NCBI GenBank assembly: GCA_021163945.1
Contig: JAGGTC010000193.1
Location: 1-8,244, forward strand
Direction of reading: 5' to 3'
DNA length: 8,244 nt
From: Deltaproteobacteria bacterium
Lineage (GTDB): Bacteria; Desulfobacterota; Desulfofervidia; Desulfofervidales; DG-60
The notes beneath the pieces are model-generated. The model saw nothing but the letters and a program-made list of their open reading frames with translations, was not told the DNA's origin and ran no database searches. The translations under genes were made by a program, and so were the position numbers. The stretch's first letter is position 1. Each line of letters starts with the position of its first letter. Below, in pieces: positions 1 through 6,596 of this stretch.

Positions 1-407
1 ATTTCCTGGGGATATTTTGCTGATAGGGGTAAATTAACAGACTCGTAACATACCTTCAAGTCTTTTGAAGAGAATTCAGGTTTATTTTTAAAATGTTTCA
101 AATAATAGGCAAAGAATGTTGCAGTAGCCACCCTTGTTTTGGGACGCTTTTTCTTATAAGACTCCCACAATTGCTGATCGAGACTTTCTTCTTGCTTGAG
201 TATTTTCCCCTTTGCATTTCCTCCAAGTTCTTCTAATTCTGTCTCTCTTTCGTTCTCAACCTTGGTTGAAAAAGACCTCCTTAAAAGATAAGGAATAATC
301 TCTTTACTTAGATAGTCCCATGTGGTCCTAGCCAATGGTTCTGGCCCCTCGATGGAAAAATTCAGATCTAAGAGGGATATTTGAAGTTTGACAGTAGATT
401 CTGGCAT
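1..407 (-). CDS. Hypothetical protein, 3' end off the window, possible winged-helix-like C-terminal part
   Basis: An uninterrupted reading frame runs off the left edge. It gives 135 residues from the ATG at 407, or 150 from an in-frame ATG at 452. I prefer 407: an AGAGGGGG ribosome site lies just upstream (408-417), and a TTGACA-type promoter (444-471) would start transcription between the two ATGs. The protein opens with a beta-rich segment (VKLQISLLDLNFSIEGPE, about residues 6-23) and a helix (WDYLSKEIIPYLLR). A charged linker rich in Glu and Lys follows, then a helical block (TATFFAYYLKHF, then SSKDLKVCYESVNLPLS) resembling a small DNA-binding or winged-helix fold. No catalytic motif, signal peptide or membrane segment is visible. 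It resembles small uncharacterised accessory proteins I cannot name, so no function is assigned. It is divergent from proA and not obviously related to proline synthesis. Confidence 0.7.
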   Translation of the reverse strand, partial: MPESTVKLQISLLDLNFSIEGPEPLARTTWDYLSKEIIPYLLRRSFSTKVENERETELEELGGNAKGKILKQEESLDQQLWESYKKKRPKTRVATATFFAYYLKHFKNKPEFSSKDLKVCYESVNLPLSAKYPQE

Positions 408-435
408 AACCCCCTCTGGTATCTTTTTAAAAAAT

Positions 436-464
436 TTGGTTTGATTTAACATGATTATTATTAT
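436..464 (+). promoter_or_regulatory. Candidate promoter of the proA-nadD-rsfS operon
   Basis: TTGGTT (436-441) is followed after 17 bases by TATTAT (459-464, 5 of 6 consensus). The predicted transcript starts near 471 and has a leader of about 57 bases before proA. The -35 match is weak (3 of 6) and the region is AT-rich, so this is tentative. The site overlaps the opposite-strand promoter of the leftmost gene. Confidence 0.3.
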
Positions 465-471
465 TTGTCAA
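444..471 (-). promoter_or_regulatory. Candidate sigma70-type promoter of the leftmost gene
   Basis: On the minus strand there is a perfect TTGACA (466-471), a 16-base spacer, and TTAAAT (444-449, 4 of 6 consensus). Transcription would begin near 437, after the ATG at 452 but before the ATG at 407 and its ribosome site. This favours 407 as the real start. Assigned by eye only. Confidence 0.4.
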
Positions 472-527
472 TTACCCCGTCATATACTTGCCTATTTTTA
501 AATATTGTGCTAATTATATGGGCTGAG

Positions 528-1775
528 ATGGAAGAGATAATAAAAATGGCAAAGGATGCAAAGGCTGCATCAAGTATAATGAAGACTGCTGGCACCAGCC
601 AGAAAAATGCCGCACTTATGGAGATAGCAAAGGCGTTAGAAGAGAATAAAGCTGAACTTATTAGTGAGAATGCAAAGGATATAAGTTTTGCAAAGGAAAA
701 GGGGCTATCTAAGGCACTTATTGATAGACTCACATTAAATGAGGAGAGAATCTCAGGCATGATAAATGGAATATCTGAGGTTATATCACTCCCTGATCCA
801 GTGGGTACAGTGGTAAAGATGTGGCAGAGGCCAAATGGATTAAAGGTAGGGAAGATGCGTATTCCACTGGGTGTAATTGCCATGGTCTATGAGGCACGCC
901 CTGATGCCACTGTAGATGCAGCCGTATTATGCCTAAAGTCAGGAAATGCTGTTATCTTAAGGGGTGGCTCTGAGGCCATAAATTCCAATATCTATCTGGG
1001 GAAACTGATGCAGGGGGCACTAGCAAAGGTAGGGCTTCCTGAAAAGGCCATCCAAATAGTGCCCACTACAGAGAGAGAGGCCATTTTACACCTATTAAAA
1101 TTGGAGGATTATATTGATCTAATCATCCCCCGTGGGGGCGAGGGCCTGATTAGATTTGTTACAGAAAATGCAAGGATACCAGTGCTTAGGCACTATAAAG
1201 GGGTTTGTCATACATATGTAGATGACAAGGCCGATTTGAAGATGGCAGAAGAGGTATGCTTTAATGCAAAGGTACAGCGCCCTGGTGTATGTAATGCCAT
1301 GGAGACCATGTTGGTACACGAAAAGATAGCCTCAGCATTTCTCCCACCTATGTTAAAACGCTTTAAAGAGGCAGGGGTAGAGATTAGGGGCTGTCCCAAG
1401 ACCTGTGAAATCTTCCCTTCTGCCAAACCAGCAACAGAGGAGGACTGGCCTAAGGAATACCTGGACTTGATCCTCTCTGTAAAGGTTGTAAGGGATATAG
1501 ATGAGGCCATCCTACACATCTCTAAATATGGCTCAAATCACACAGAGACTATTATTACCGAGGACTATCAAAATGCCTGGAGGTTTTTGGAAGAGGTGGA
1601 TGCCTCAGTGGTAATTGTAAATGCATCTACCAGATTTAATGACGGAAATCAATTGGGATTAGGGGCAGAGATAGGGATAAGCACCTCAAAACTACATGCC
1701 TATGGCCCTATGGGCTTGGAGGAATTAACGACTACCAAATTCATTGTCTTTGGACAGGGGCAGATTAGAAGTTAA
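528..1775 (+). CDS. proA: Glutamate-5-semialdehyde dehydrogenase (gamma-glutamyl phosphate reductase)
   Basis: This enzyme catalyses the NADPH-dependent reduction of gamma-glutamyl phosphate to glutamate-5-semialdehyde, the second step of proline synthesis, in the cytoplasm. The protein is 415 residues, the usual family length. Visible ALDH-superfamily and ProA landmarks are VPLGV-like IPLGVIAMVYEARPDATVD, SGNAVILRGGSEA, LIIPRGGEGLI, and the catalytic-cysteine segment NAKVQRPGVCNAME with Cys255. The C-terminal signatures VNASTRFNDG, LGLGAEIGIST and GPMGLEELTT are also present. The ATG at 528 is chosen because MEEIIKMAKDAK lines up with the N-terminus of known ProA proteins. An upstream TTG at 465 would add 21 unrelated residues. 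The ribosome site is weak; a second ATG at 546 is preceded by GGAAGAG. It is first in an operon with nadD and rsfS. proB, often adjacent, is not upstream here. Confidence 0.96.
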   Translation: MEEIIKMAKDAKAASSIMKTAGTSQKNAALMEIAKALEENKAELISENAKDISFAKEKGLSKALIDRLTLNEERISGMINGISEVISLPDPVGTVVKMWQRPNGLKVGKMRIPLGVIAMVYEARPDATVDAAVLCLKSGNAVILRGGSEAINSNIYLGKLMQGALAKVGLPEKAIQIVPTTEREAILHLLKLEDYIDLIIPRGGEGLIRFVTENARIPVLRHYKGVCHTYVDDKADLKMAEEVCFNAKVQRPGVCNAMETMLVHEKIASAFLPPMLKRFKEAGVEIRGCPKTCEIFPSAKPATEEDWPKEYLDLILSVKVVRDIDEAILHISKYGSNHTETIITEDYQNAWRFLEEVDASVVIVNASTRFNDGNQLGLGAEIGISTSKLHAYGPMGLEELTTTKFIVFGQGQIRS

Positions 1776-2460
1776 GGATAAGAAAGCAAAGATTGGAATC
1801 CTGGGTGGAACCTTCAACCCCATTCATGTGGGGCATTTGCGGGCTGCTGAAGAGGTATACGAGGCCCTTTCCCTAGAAAAGATCCTATTTATCCCCTCAG
1901 GTATACCCCCACATCGGGAGGAAGATTTGGCCCCTTTTGACCATCGTTACCAAATGGTAAAACTTGCCACTGAAGGAAATCCACACTTTGCTGTATTGGA
2001 TATAGAGGGAAGGCGCCCGGGAATGTCCTATACAGTAGATACACTGAAAGAGCTAAATAGGCTCTATCCTTTGGCAAAACTCTATTTTATCTTGGGTCTA
2101 GATGCATTCTTAGAGATTGAGACATGGAGGTCTTATAAAAAACTCTTTTCCCTGGCCCACTTTGTTATAATCTCTAGACCTGGTTTTGATGAGAACCATA
2201 TAGGCGATGTCTTAAAAAAAATCTTTAAAGATATAAAATATGATAAGGAGGGGATGATATTTTATATACCAGGGGCACTTGATGTCCTTTATCGAAAAAT
2301 AACGCTACTAGACATTTCCGCTACACTTATTAGAAATCTTATAAAAAAAGGTCTTTCTATCCGTTATCTAGTCCCTGAGTCAGTAGAGCAATATATTTAT
2401 GAAAAGGGAGTTTATGGAAAATATGAAATTGGTAGCCAGCTTAAAGGCGGCTACAAGTAA
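1750..2460 (+). CDS. nadD: Nicotinate-nucleotide adenylyltransferase
   Basis: This enzyme transfers AMP from ATP to nicotinic acid mononucleotide to make deamido-NAD, the penultimate step of NAD synthesis. With the TTG at 1750 it has 236 residues. The nucleotidyltransferase signature GGTFNPIHVGH (about residues 19-29, the HxGH motif), SYTVDTL, GLDAFLEIETW and the second ATP-binding motif ISATLIR (about 189-195) are all visible. The start is uncertain. After the in-frame stop at 1726 only two usual start codons precede the conserved KIGILGG, TTG at 1744 and TTG at 1750. Both lie inside the end of proA and lack a good ribosome site; an ATT at 1792 after AAGGA is a non-standard alternative. After YIYEKGVYG the protein has a 13-residue tail encoded within the overlap with rsfS. 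Translation is probably coupled to proA. Confidence 0.94.
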   Translation: MDRGRLEVKDKKAKIGILGGTFNPIHVGHLRAAEEVYEALSLEKILFIPSGIPPHREEDLAPFDHRYQMVKLATEGNPHFAVLDIEGRRPGMSYTVDTLKELNRLYPLAKLYFILGLDAFLEIETWRSYKKLFSLAHFVIISRPGFDENHIGDVLKKIFKDIKYDKEGMIFYIPGALDVLYRKITLLDISATLIRNLIKKGLSIRYLVPESVEQYIYEKGVYGKYEIGSQLKGGYK

Positions 2461-2770
2461 GAAGGCCTTAGATATTGTACTTTTGGATCTAAGAGGTCTC
2501 TCCAACATTACCGATTATTTCCTGATTATTAGTGGAAATTCAGACCGTCATGTACAAGGTATTGCAGAGGCCATTTTGGAGAATATGGAAAAGGAGGGAC
2601 ACCGCCCCTTAGGGATAGAGGGGCTCAGCCAAGGCAGATGGGTCTTATTAGACTATGATGATGTGGTAATCCATATATTTTATGAACCTGTCCGCAAATA
2701 TTACGACCTTGAAGGCCTTTGGGCAGATGCCCCTAGATTGGTATTAGATGAGGCATCTAAGGCCTTTTAA
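2414..2770 (+). CDS. rsfS: Ribosome silencing factor RsfS
   Basis: RsfS binds ribosomal protein uL14 on the large subunit and blocks joining with the small subunit during nutrient shortage. At 118 residues it is normal for the family (formerly DUF143/Iojap). Visible features are DIVLLDLRGLSNITDYFLI, SGNSDRHVQ (about 41-48), the short GIEG turn (67-70), WVLLDYDDVVIHIF (76-89), and RKYYDLEGLWADAP near the end. The ATG at 2414 is preceded by GGGAG only 3 bases away. ATG codons at 2399 and 2423 are possible alternatives, and conservation does not settle the first few residues. It overlaps nadD by 47 bases, a pairing (nadD-rsfS) that is common in bacteria. Its last 14 bases overlap the end of coaD on the other strand. 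Confidence 0.94.
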   Translation: MENMKLVASLKAATSKKALDIVLLDLRGLSNITDYFLIISGNSDRHVQGIAEAILENMEKEGHRPLGIEGLSQGRWVLLDYDDVVIHIFYEPVRKYYDLEGLWADAPRLVLDEASKAF

Positions 2771-3257
2771 ATTTCTCCCTTAATTTTTCTACCACAATTT
2801 GTGGCACCAATCCCCTTATATCCCCCCCAAATCTGGCGGCCTCTTTTACAATGGTAGAGCTCAAAAATAACCATTTAAAATCAGTCATAAGGAACACAGA
2901 TTGGATATCTCGATTGAGGCGACGATTCATCAGTGCTAACTGCAGCTCATAATCAAAATCAGAGACGGCCCTAAGCCCCCTTAATATTACCTTTGCATTC
3001 CTGCGGGCTGTATAGTCTACCAATAGCCCTTCAAATGCATCTACCTCCACCCTTTCATAATCCTTTATCTTTTCCTTAATGCCCTCCCTTATCATCTCTA
3101 GGCGCTCCTCTACTGTAAACAGGGGCCTTTTATCATGATTTATAGCTACAGCCACAATGACCTTATCAAATATCTCTAGTGCCCTCCTTATGAGGCTTAT
3201 ATGACCATTGGTAATGGGGTCAAATGAACCTGCATAGACGGCAATCCTCTCTTGCAT
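2757..3257 (-). CDS. coaD: Phosphopantetheine adenylyltransferase
   Basis: This enzyme joins ATP and 4'-phosphopantetheine to form dephospho-CoA, the next-to-last step of CoA synthesis. It has 166 residues, standard length. Motifs in order are AGSFDPITNGH (about 9-19, with the T/HxGH active site), RPLFTVEERLEMI, ILRGLRAVSDFDYELQLA (substrate and hexamer contacts, about 91-108), VFLMTDFKWLFLSSTIVKE (121-139) and FGGDIRGLVP. A clear AGGGG ribosome site lies about 7 bases before the ATG. The first 38 bases overlap the end of rsmD, so translation is likely coupled. The rsmD-coaD pair is a widespread arrangement. It converges with rsfS, the two reading frames overlapping by 14 bases at their stops. 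Confidence 0.97.
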   Translation of the reverse strand: MQERIAVYAGSFDPITNGHISLIRRALEIFDKVIVAVAINHDKRPLFTVEERLEMIREGIKEKIKDYERVEVDAFEGLLVDYTARRNAKVILRGLRAVSDFDYELQLALMNRRLNRDIQSVFLMTDFKWLFLSSTIVKEAARFGGDIRGLVPQIVVEKLREKFKRP

Positions 3258-3804
3258 AATTTTCCCCTAATCTTAATAAGGTTATGGCAGTCTGACCATA
3301 CTCTTTTCTTTTTTGAACCAAAAATGGTCCTGCCAAAAACCCCTGTTTAAAATAGTGTTCAATTACCAAAATCGATTGTGAATTTAGTATATTAGATGTT
3401 TTTTCTAGTAATTTCAATGCCCTCTCTATAAGCCCCTCTCTATAGGGTGGATCCATAAATACTACATCAAATGGGCCCCATTTTCTTAGGAAATTTAGCC
3501 CCTTTGTTATATCCCTCCTGATGATTACTGCAGAAGAGATGCCCAAAGAGGATAGATTTTTTTCAATGCTTTTAATAGCCCTAATGGAATTATCTACAAA
3601 TACCACTTTATCTGCACCACGACTTAGGGCCTCTATGCCCAAGCTTCCTGTCCCGGCAAATAAATCTAAGACATATCTTCCATTCCAGTCCAAATTTAGC
3701 ATATCAAAGATGGCCTCCTTTACCAGATCTGAGGTGGGCCTAATCCTCAGTCCCTTAGGTACAAATAGCCTGTGCCCTTTATACTTTCCTGAAATAACCC
3801 TCAT
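3220..3804 (-). CDS. rsmD: 16S rRNA (guanine(966)-N(2))-methyltransferase
   Basis: RsmD methylates N2 of G966 in 16S rRNA using S-adenosylmethionine. The 194-residue protein has the family's N-terminal MRVISGKYKGHRL, RPTSDLVKEAIFD (22-34), the SAM-binding LDLFAGTGSLGIEALSRGA (46-64), the acidic VDNS (70-73), the catalytic DPPY (118-121), and the closing strand EYGQTAITLLR. The last 14 or so residues (ENYAREDC onward) are encoded in the overlap with coaD and look like a read-through tail rather than conserved sequence. It starts 7 bases after the recJ stop, with only a weak GAG ribosome site, so it is probably translated by coupling within a recJ-rsmD-coaD operon. Confidence 0.95.
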   Translation of the reverse strand: MRVISGKYKGHRLFVPKGLRIRPTSDLVKEAIFDMLNLDWNGRYVLDLFAGTGSLGIEALSRGADKVVFVDNSIRAIKSIEKNLSSLGISSAVIIRRDITKGLNFLRKWGPFDVVFMDPPYREGLIERALKLLEKTSNILNSQSILVIEHYFKQGFLAGPFLVQKRKEYGQTAITLLRLGENYAREDCRLCRFI

Positions 3805-3811
3805 ATTTGTC

Positions 3812-5485
3812 TCAAGACATAATGTCCCTTATCCTCAATTTAATGAGTTGAATCTGCCTCCAGTTCTCCTGATAGGGTGTAAATGCAAGCTTGATGTATT
3901 TGGGCAGGGGATGGAAGTAGGGAGAATTTGGGCCAATTGCCTCAAATAAGGCATTTCCTTGACTTACCAATAGTTTTAAATGCCTTTCATTTACTATTGA
4001 TTGTTTTACCTCTAAGGGCTTACTACAGAAGGTAGGCTCTGGATTGCCCAATCCATAGGGCTCAAAAAGTTGCAAATGCCGCATAAATTCAAGATTGATC
4101 TCCTTAAAATCTGCCTCTGCATCTATGTATAACCTTTGAGCATTGAGCTCCTCACAACTATTTACCAACTGCTCAAATTGTCTGATAAATCTTTCTAGAT
4201 TCTCAGGCATAATTTTTAGTCCCACGGCAAATTCATGGCCACCATAAGAGCTAAGGTATGGGGCACAACTCTCTAAGGCCTGATATAGATTGAAGCCATT
4301 TGGGCTTCGTCCTGAGCCCCTCCCCTGCCCCTGCCAGAGGCTAATTAGAATAGTAGGCCTATTAAATGCCTCAGTCAGCCTGCCTGCCACAATGCCTATT
4401 ACCCCTGGGTGCCACTGTGGGTTTGCCAGTACACAGTGTCCTGTCTCTTTTACCATCCTATTTGCCTCCCTCCAAATCCTCTCCTCTATCCTCTGCCGCT
4501 CTTGATTGAGCTCATTGAGCTTACCTGCAAGAGATTTTGCCTCCTCTTTATCTTCACTGATGAGGAGCCTTAAGGCAAGGCCTGCTTTACCCATCCTCCC
4601 TGCTGCATTAAGCCTAGGGGATAGTCTAAAGGCCACATCCCAGCAATTTAATCTATGATTAAGCCCACTTATCTCTTTTAGTGCCTTAATGCCAGGCCTT
4701 TCTGTCTGTTTTAGTACCTCTAGCCCATACCTTACAAAGATCCTGTTCTCATCTATTAGGGGTACAATGTCTGCAATAGTACCTAAGGCTACAAGATCAA
4801 GGTAGGCCTTTAAATTTGGTATCTCCCCCCCATCCCATGCCCCATTGCCCTTTAAATATCTCCTTAGGGCTATAATTAGATTGAAGGCTACCCCAACCCC
4901 TGCCAGCTCTTTAAAGGGAAAGGGACAATCATTCTGTTTTGGGTTGATGATGGCATAGGCAGGTGGTGGATTAGAAGGCACTTTATGGTGGTCTACCACA
5001 ATAACATCAAGCCCAAGATTCTTTGCAAGGGCGATCTCTTCACAATTACTGATTCCACAATCTGTAGTAATCATTAGGGTAAAGCCCTTGGTAGCTATCC
5101 TCTTTACGGCCTCTATATTTAGGCCATAGCCCTCGTGTATACGATTGGGGATATAAAAATCTATATGAGGGGTGAGCCTGTGTAGGAAGTGGTAAATAAG
5201 GGCCGTACTAGTTAGCCCATCTACGTCATAATCACCATATACAACAATCTTTTCTCCATTTGCTATTGCCTGTGCTATGCGGAAGACTGCCCTGTCCATG
5301 TCCTTGAGCAAAAAGGGATTGTGTAGATCAGAAAGCTTAGGAAAAAGGAAGTGGTATGCCCTAACTGGGTCCTCCAGACCACGGTTTAGTAATAGCTGAG
5401 CAATCAGGGTAGGGATCCTTAAGGCATTGGCCAATTTTTTAGCACGTTCAGGCTCTTTTGGTAAAAACTTCCAACTAACCTGCAT
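3812..5485 (-). CDS. recJ: Single-stranded-DNA-specific exonuclease RecJ
   Basis: RecJ degrades single-stranded DNA 5' to 3' in recombination, mismatch and base-excision repair. From the ATG at 5485 it has 557 residues, typical size. The DHH phosphoesterase motifs are intact: VVYGDYDVDGLTST (Asp85, Asp87, Asp89), TTDCGIS (Asp142), VVDHH (165-167), and LVALGTIADIVPL. RLNAAGR (291-297) follows, then the DHHA1 part with GSGRS (390-394) and GGHEFAVGL (415-423), and a C-terminal OB-like region after LFEPYGLGNPEPTF. An in-frame ATG at 5542 would add 19 residues. I prefer 5485 because MQVSWKFLPKEPE matches the usual RecJ beginning and a strong promoter-like sequence lies inside the extra segment. 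It heads a recJ-rsmD-coaD run and is divergent from the radical SAM gene. Confidence 0.95.
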   Translation of the reverse strand: MQVSWKFLPKEPERAKKLANALRIPTLIAQLLLNRGLEDPVRAYHFLFPKLSDLHNPFLLKDMDRAVFRIAQAIANGEKIVVYGDYDVDGLTSTALIYHFLHRLTPHIDFYIPNRIHEGYGLNIEAVKRIATKGFTLMITTDCGISNCEEIALAKNLGLDVIVVDHHKVPSNPPPAYAIINPKQNDCPFPFKELAGVGVAFNLIIALRRYLKGNGAWDGGEIPNLKAYLDLVALGTIADIVPLIDENRIFVRYGLEVLKQTERPGIKALKEISGLNHRLNCWDVAFRLSPRLNAAGRMGKAGLALRLLISEDKEEAKSLAGKLNELNQERQRIEERIWREANRMVKETGHCVLANPQWHPGVIGIVAGRLTEAFNRPTILISLWQGQGRGSGRSPNGFNLYQALESCAPYLSSYGGHEFAVGLKIMPENLERFIRQFEQLVNSCEELNAQRLYIDAEADFKEINLEFMRHLQLFEPYGLGNPEPTFCSKPLEVKQSIVNERHLKLLVSQGNALFEAIGPNSPYFHPLPKYIKLAFTPYQENWRQIQLIKLRIRDIMS

Positions 5486-5487
5486 TT

Positions 5488-5516
5488 TTGCTGAGTATAT
5501 CCTTTGTTTAAATAAT
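5488..5516 (+). promoter_or_regulatory. Possible promoter of the radical SAM gene
   Basis: TTGCTG (5488-5493), 17 bases, then AATAAT (5511-5516, 5 of 6). It would give a leader of about 60 bases before the gene at 5584. The -35 match is poor. Its elements interlock with those of the recJ promoter on the opposite strand. An additional TTGACA at 5536-5541 has no good -10 at the right distance. Confidence 0.25.
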
Positions 5517-5521
5517 GTCAA
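5494..5521 (-). promoter_or_regulatory. Candidate sigma70 promoter of recJ-rsmD-coaD
   Basis: On the minus strand a perfect TTGACA (5516-5521) is followed after 16 bases by TATACT (5494-5499, 5 of 6). The start of transcription would fall near 5486-5488, directly at the ATG at 5485, giving a leaderless or nearly leaderless message. It sits inside the longer recJ frame that begins at 5542. Confidence 0.5.
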
Positions 5522-5543
5522 GCATTTTTCAAGCCTTGACATT
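5514..5543. repeat. Inverted repeat, possible operator between recJ and the radical SAM gene
   Basis: AATGTCAAG (5514-5522) and CTTGACATT (5535-5543) are perfect 9-base inverted copies separated by 12 bases, so the arm centres are 21 bases apart, two DNA turns. One arm covers the recJ -35 box. The spacing suits a dimeric regulator on one DNA face, but no regulator is known from this sequence, and a chance repeat is possible. Confidence 0.35.
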
Positions 5544-5583
5544 TAGATAAGAAGGTTTCATCCTAGAGAAAGAGGGGGAGGTA

Positions 5584-6594
5584 ATGAAGGAAGCAATGCT
5601 TTATGAAGGATTAAAGGATAAGAAGGTACGTTGCAAACTATGTAGCCATAGGTGTCTGATTGGTGAGGGGAAAAAGGGCATCTGTAGGGTGAGGGAAAAT
5701 AGGGATGGGAAACTTTATTCGCTTGTCTATGGGAAGGTTGTAGCAAAACATAATGACCCTATTGAGAAAAAACCACTTTATCACTTCTATCCAAAGAGCC
5801 TCTCATTTTCTATCTGCACCGTGGGCTGTAATTTTCGGTGTCTTTTTTGTCAAAATGCAGATATTTCTCAAATGCCTAGGGATCAGGAAAAGATATTAGG
5901 GTGGCCTGCTACCCCTGAGGATATTGTAAATGAGGCCATTGGGCAGGGGGCTGCCTCCATTTCTTATACCTACACAGAGCCTACCATATTTTTTGAATTT
6001 GCCTATGATGTAGCAAGGCTGGCAGTGAAGAAGGGGCTAAAAAATGTGTTCGTTAGCAATGGGTTTATGAGCCAAGAGGCAATAGAGACTATTAGGCCTT
6101 ATCTTCATGCAGCCAATATAGACCTAAAGTCATTTAGGGATAAATATTATAAGGAGATATGTGGTGCAAGGTTAAAACCGGTGCTAGATACCATCACAAA
6201 TATGGTAAAAATGGGCATTTGGGTGGAACTTACCACATTACTTGTCCCTACCCTAAATGACTCTGAGGAGGAATTGAGGGATATTGCAAAATGGATTTAT
6301 GAGCTCAATCCAGATATCCCTTGGCACATCAGCCGATTTTATCCTACCTACCTTTTAACAAACGTCCCCCCTACCCCAATTTCCTCTATCCATAAGGCAA
6401 GGGAGATTGGCCTAAAGGCAGGTCTTCGCTATGTTTATAGCGGAAATATCCCAGGGGATGAGGGCGAGAATACATATTGTCCAAATTGTGGTACACTACT
6501 CATTGAACGCTATGGATACCATATCCCTAAGTACAACATTAGGGATGGACACTGTCCAAACTGTGGGACAAAGATACCAGGGGTAGGCCTATAG
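5584..6594 (+). CDS. amrS: AmmeMemoRadiSam-type radical SAM enzyme
   Basis: This 336-residue protein matches the radical SAM member (AmrS) of the AmmeMemoRadiSam family, whose biochemical role is not established to my knowledge. The iron-sulfur cluster motif Cx3Cx2C is in GCNFRCLFCQN (Cys82, Cys86, Cys89). An N-terminal cysteine-rich part (Cys17, Cys20, Cys24, Cys34) precedes the conserved NDPIEKKPLYHFYP. Central landmarks are SYTYTEPTIFFEF, VFVSNGF, ANIDLKSF, LTTLLVPTLNDSEEEL and PWHISRFYP. The C-terminus carries two CPNCG pairs (299-302 and 324-327), a probable zinc or rubredoxin-like knuckle. The ATG at 5584 fits the family's MKEAMLYE beginning, although GGAGG is only 2 bases upstream; ATG 5596 follows AAGGA. 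It is divergent from recJ and ends 2 bases before a convergent gene. AMMECR1 and Memo partner genes are not in the window. Confidence 0.93.
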   Translation: MKEAMLYEGLKDKKVRCKLCSHRCLIGEGKKGICRVRENRDGKLYSLVYGKVVAKHNDPIEKKPLYHFYPKSLSFSICTVGCNFRCLFCQNADISQMPRDQEKILGWPATPEDIVNEAIGQGAASISYTYTEPTIFFEFAYDVARLAVKKGLKNVFVSNGFMSQEAIETIRPYLHAANIDLKSFRDKYYKEICGARLKPVLDTITNMVKMGIWVELTTLLVPTLNDSEEELRDIAKWIYELNPDIPWHISRFYPTYLLTNVPPTPISSIHKAREIGLKAGLRYVYSGNIPGDEGENTYCPNCGTLLIERYGYHIPKYNIRDGHCPNCGTKIPGVGL

Positions 6595-6596
6595 GA

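Noticed and set aside
1..480. A mobile element or integration boundary upstream of proA
   Set aside because: I see no transposase, terminal inverted repeats, tRNA gene or direct repeats; only one unknown gene supports the idea.
465..527. An upstream TTG that extends proA by 21 residues
   Set aside because: The added residues do not resemble ProA N-termini and overlap the promoter region; the ATG at 528 matches the family.
1119..1519. Minus-strand open frames inside proA
   Set aside because: They are shadows of proA, with no family resemblance and no ribosome sites.
2740..2800. A rho-independent terminator at the rsfS/coaD junction
   Set aside because: There is only a short AAGGCCTT palindrome with a few T residues, lying inside both coding regions; the stem is too short to be convincing.
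5486..5542. The longer recJ start at 5542
   Set aside because: It lacks a ribosome site at a useful distance, contains a strong promoter-like sequence, and extends beyond the usual RecJ beginning. It remains possible.
5558..5746. Minus-strand open frame over the start of the radical SAM gene
   Set aside because: It is rich in Pro and Ser as expected for an antisense frame of this gene and has no recognisable features.
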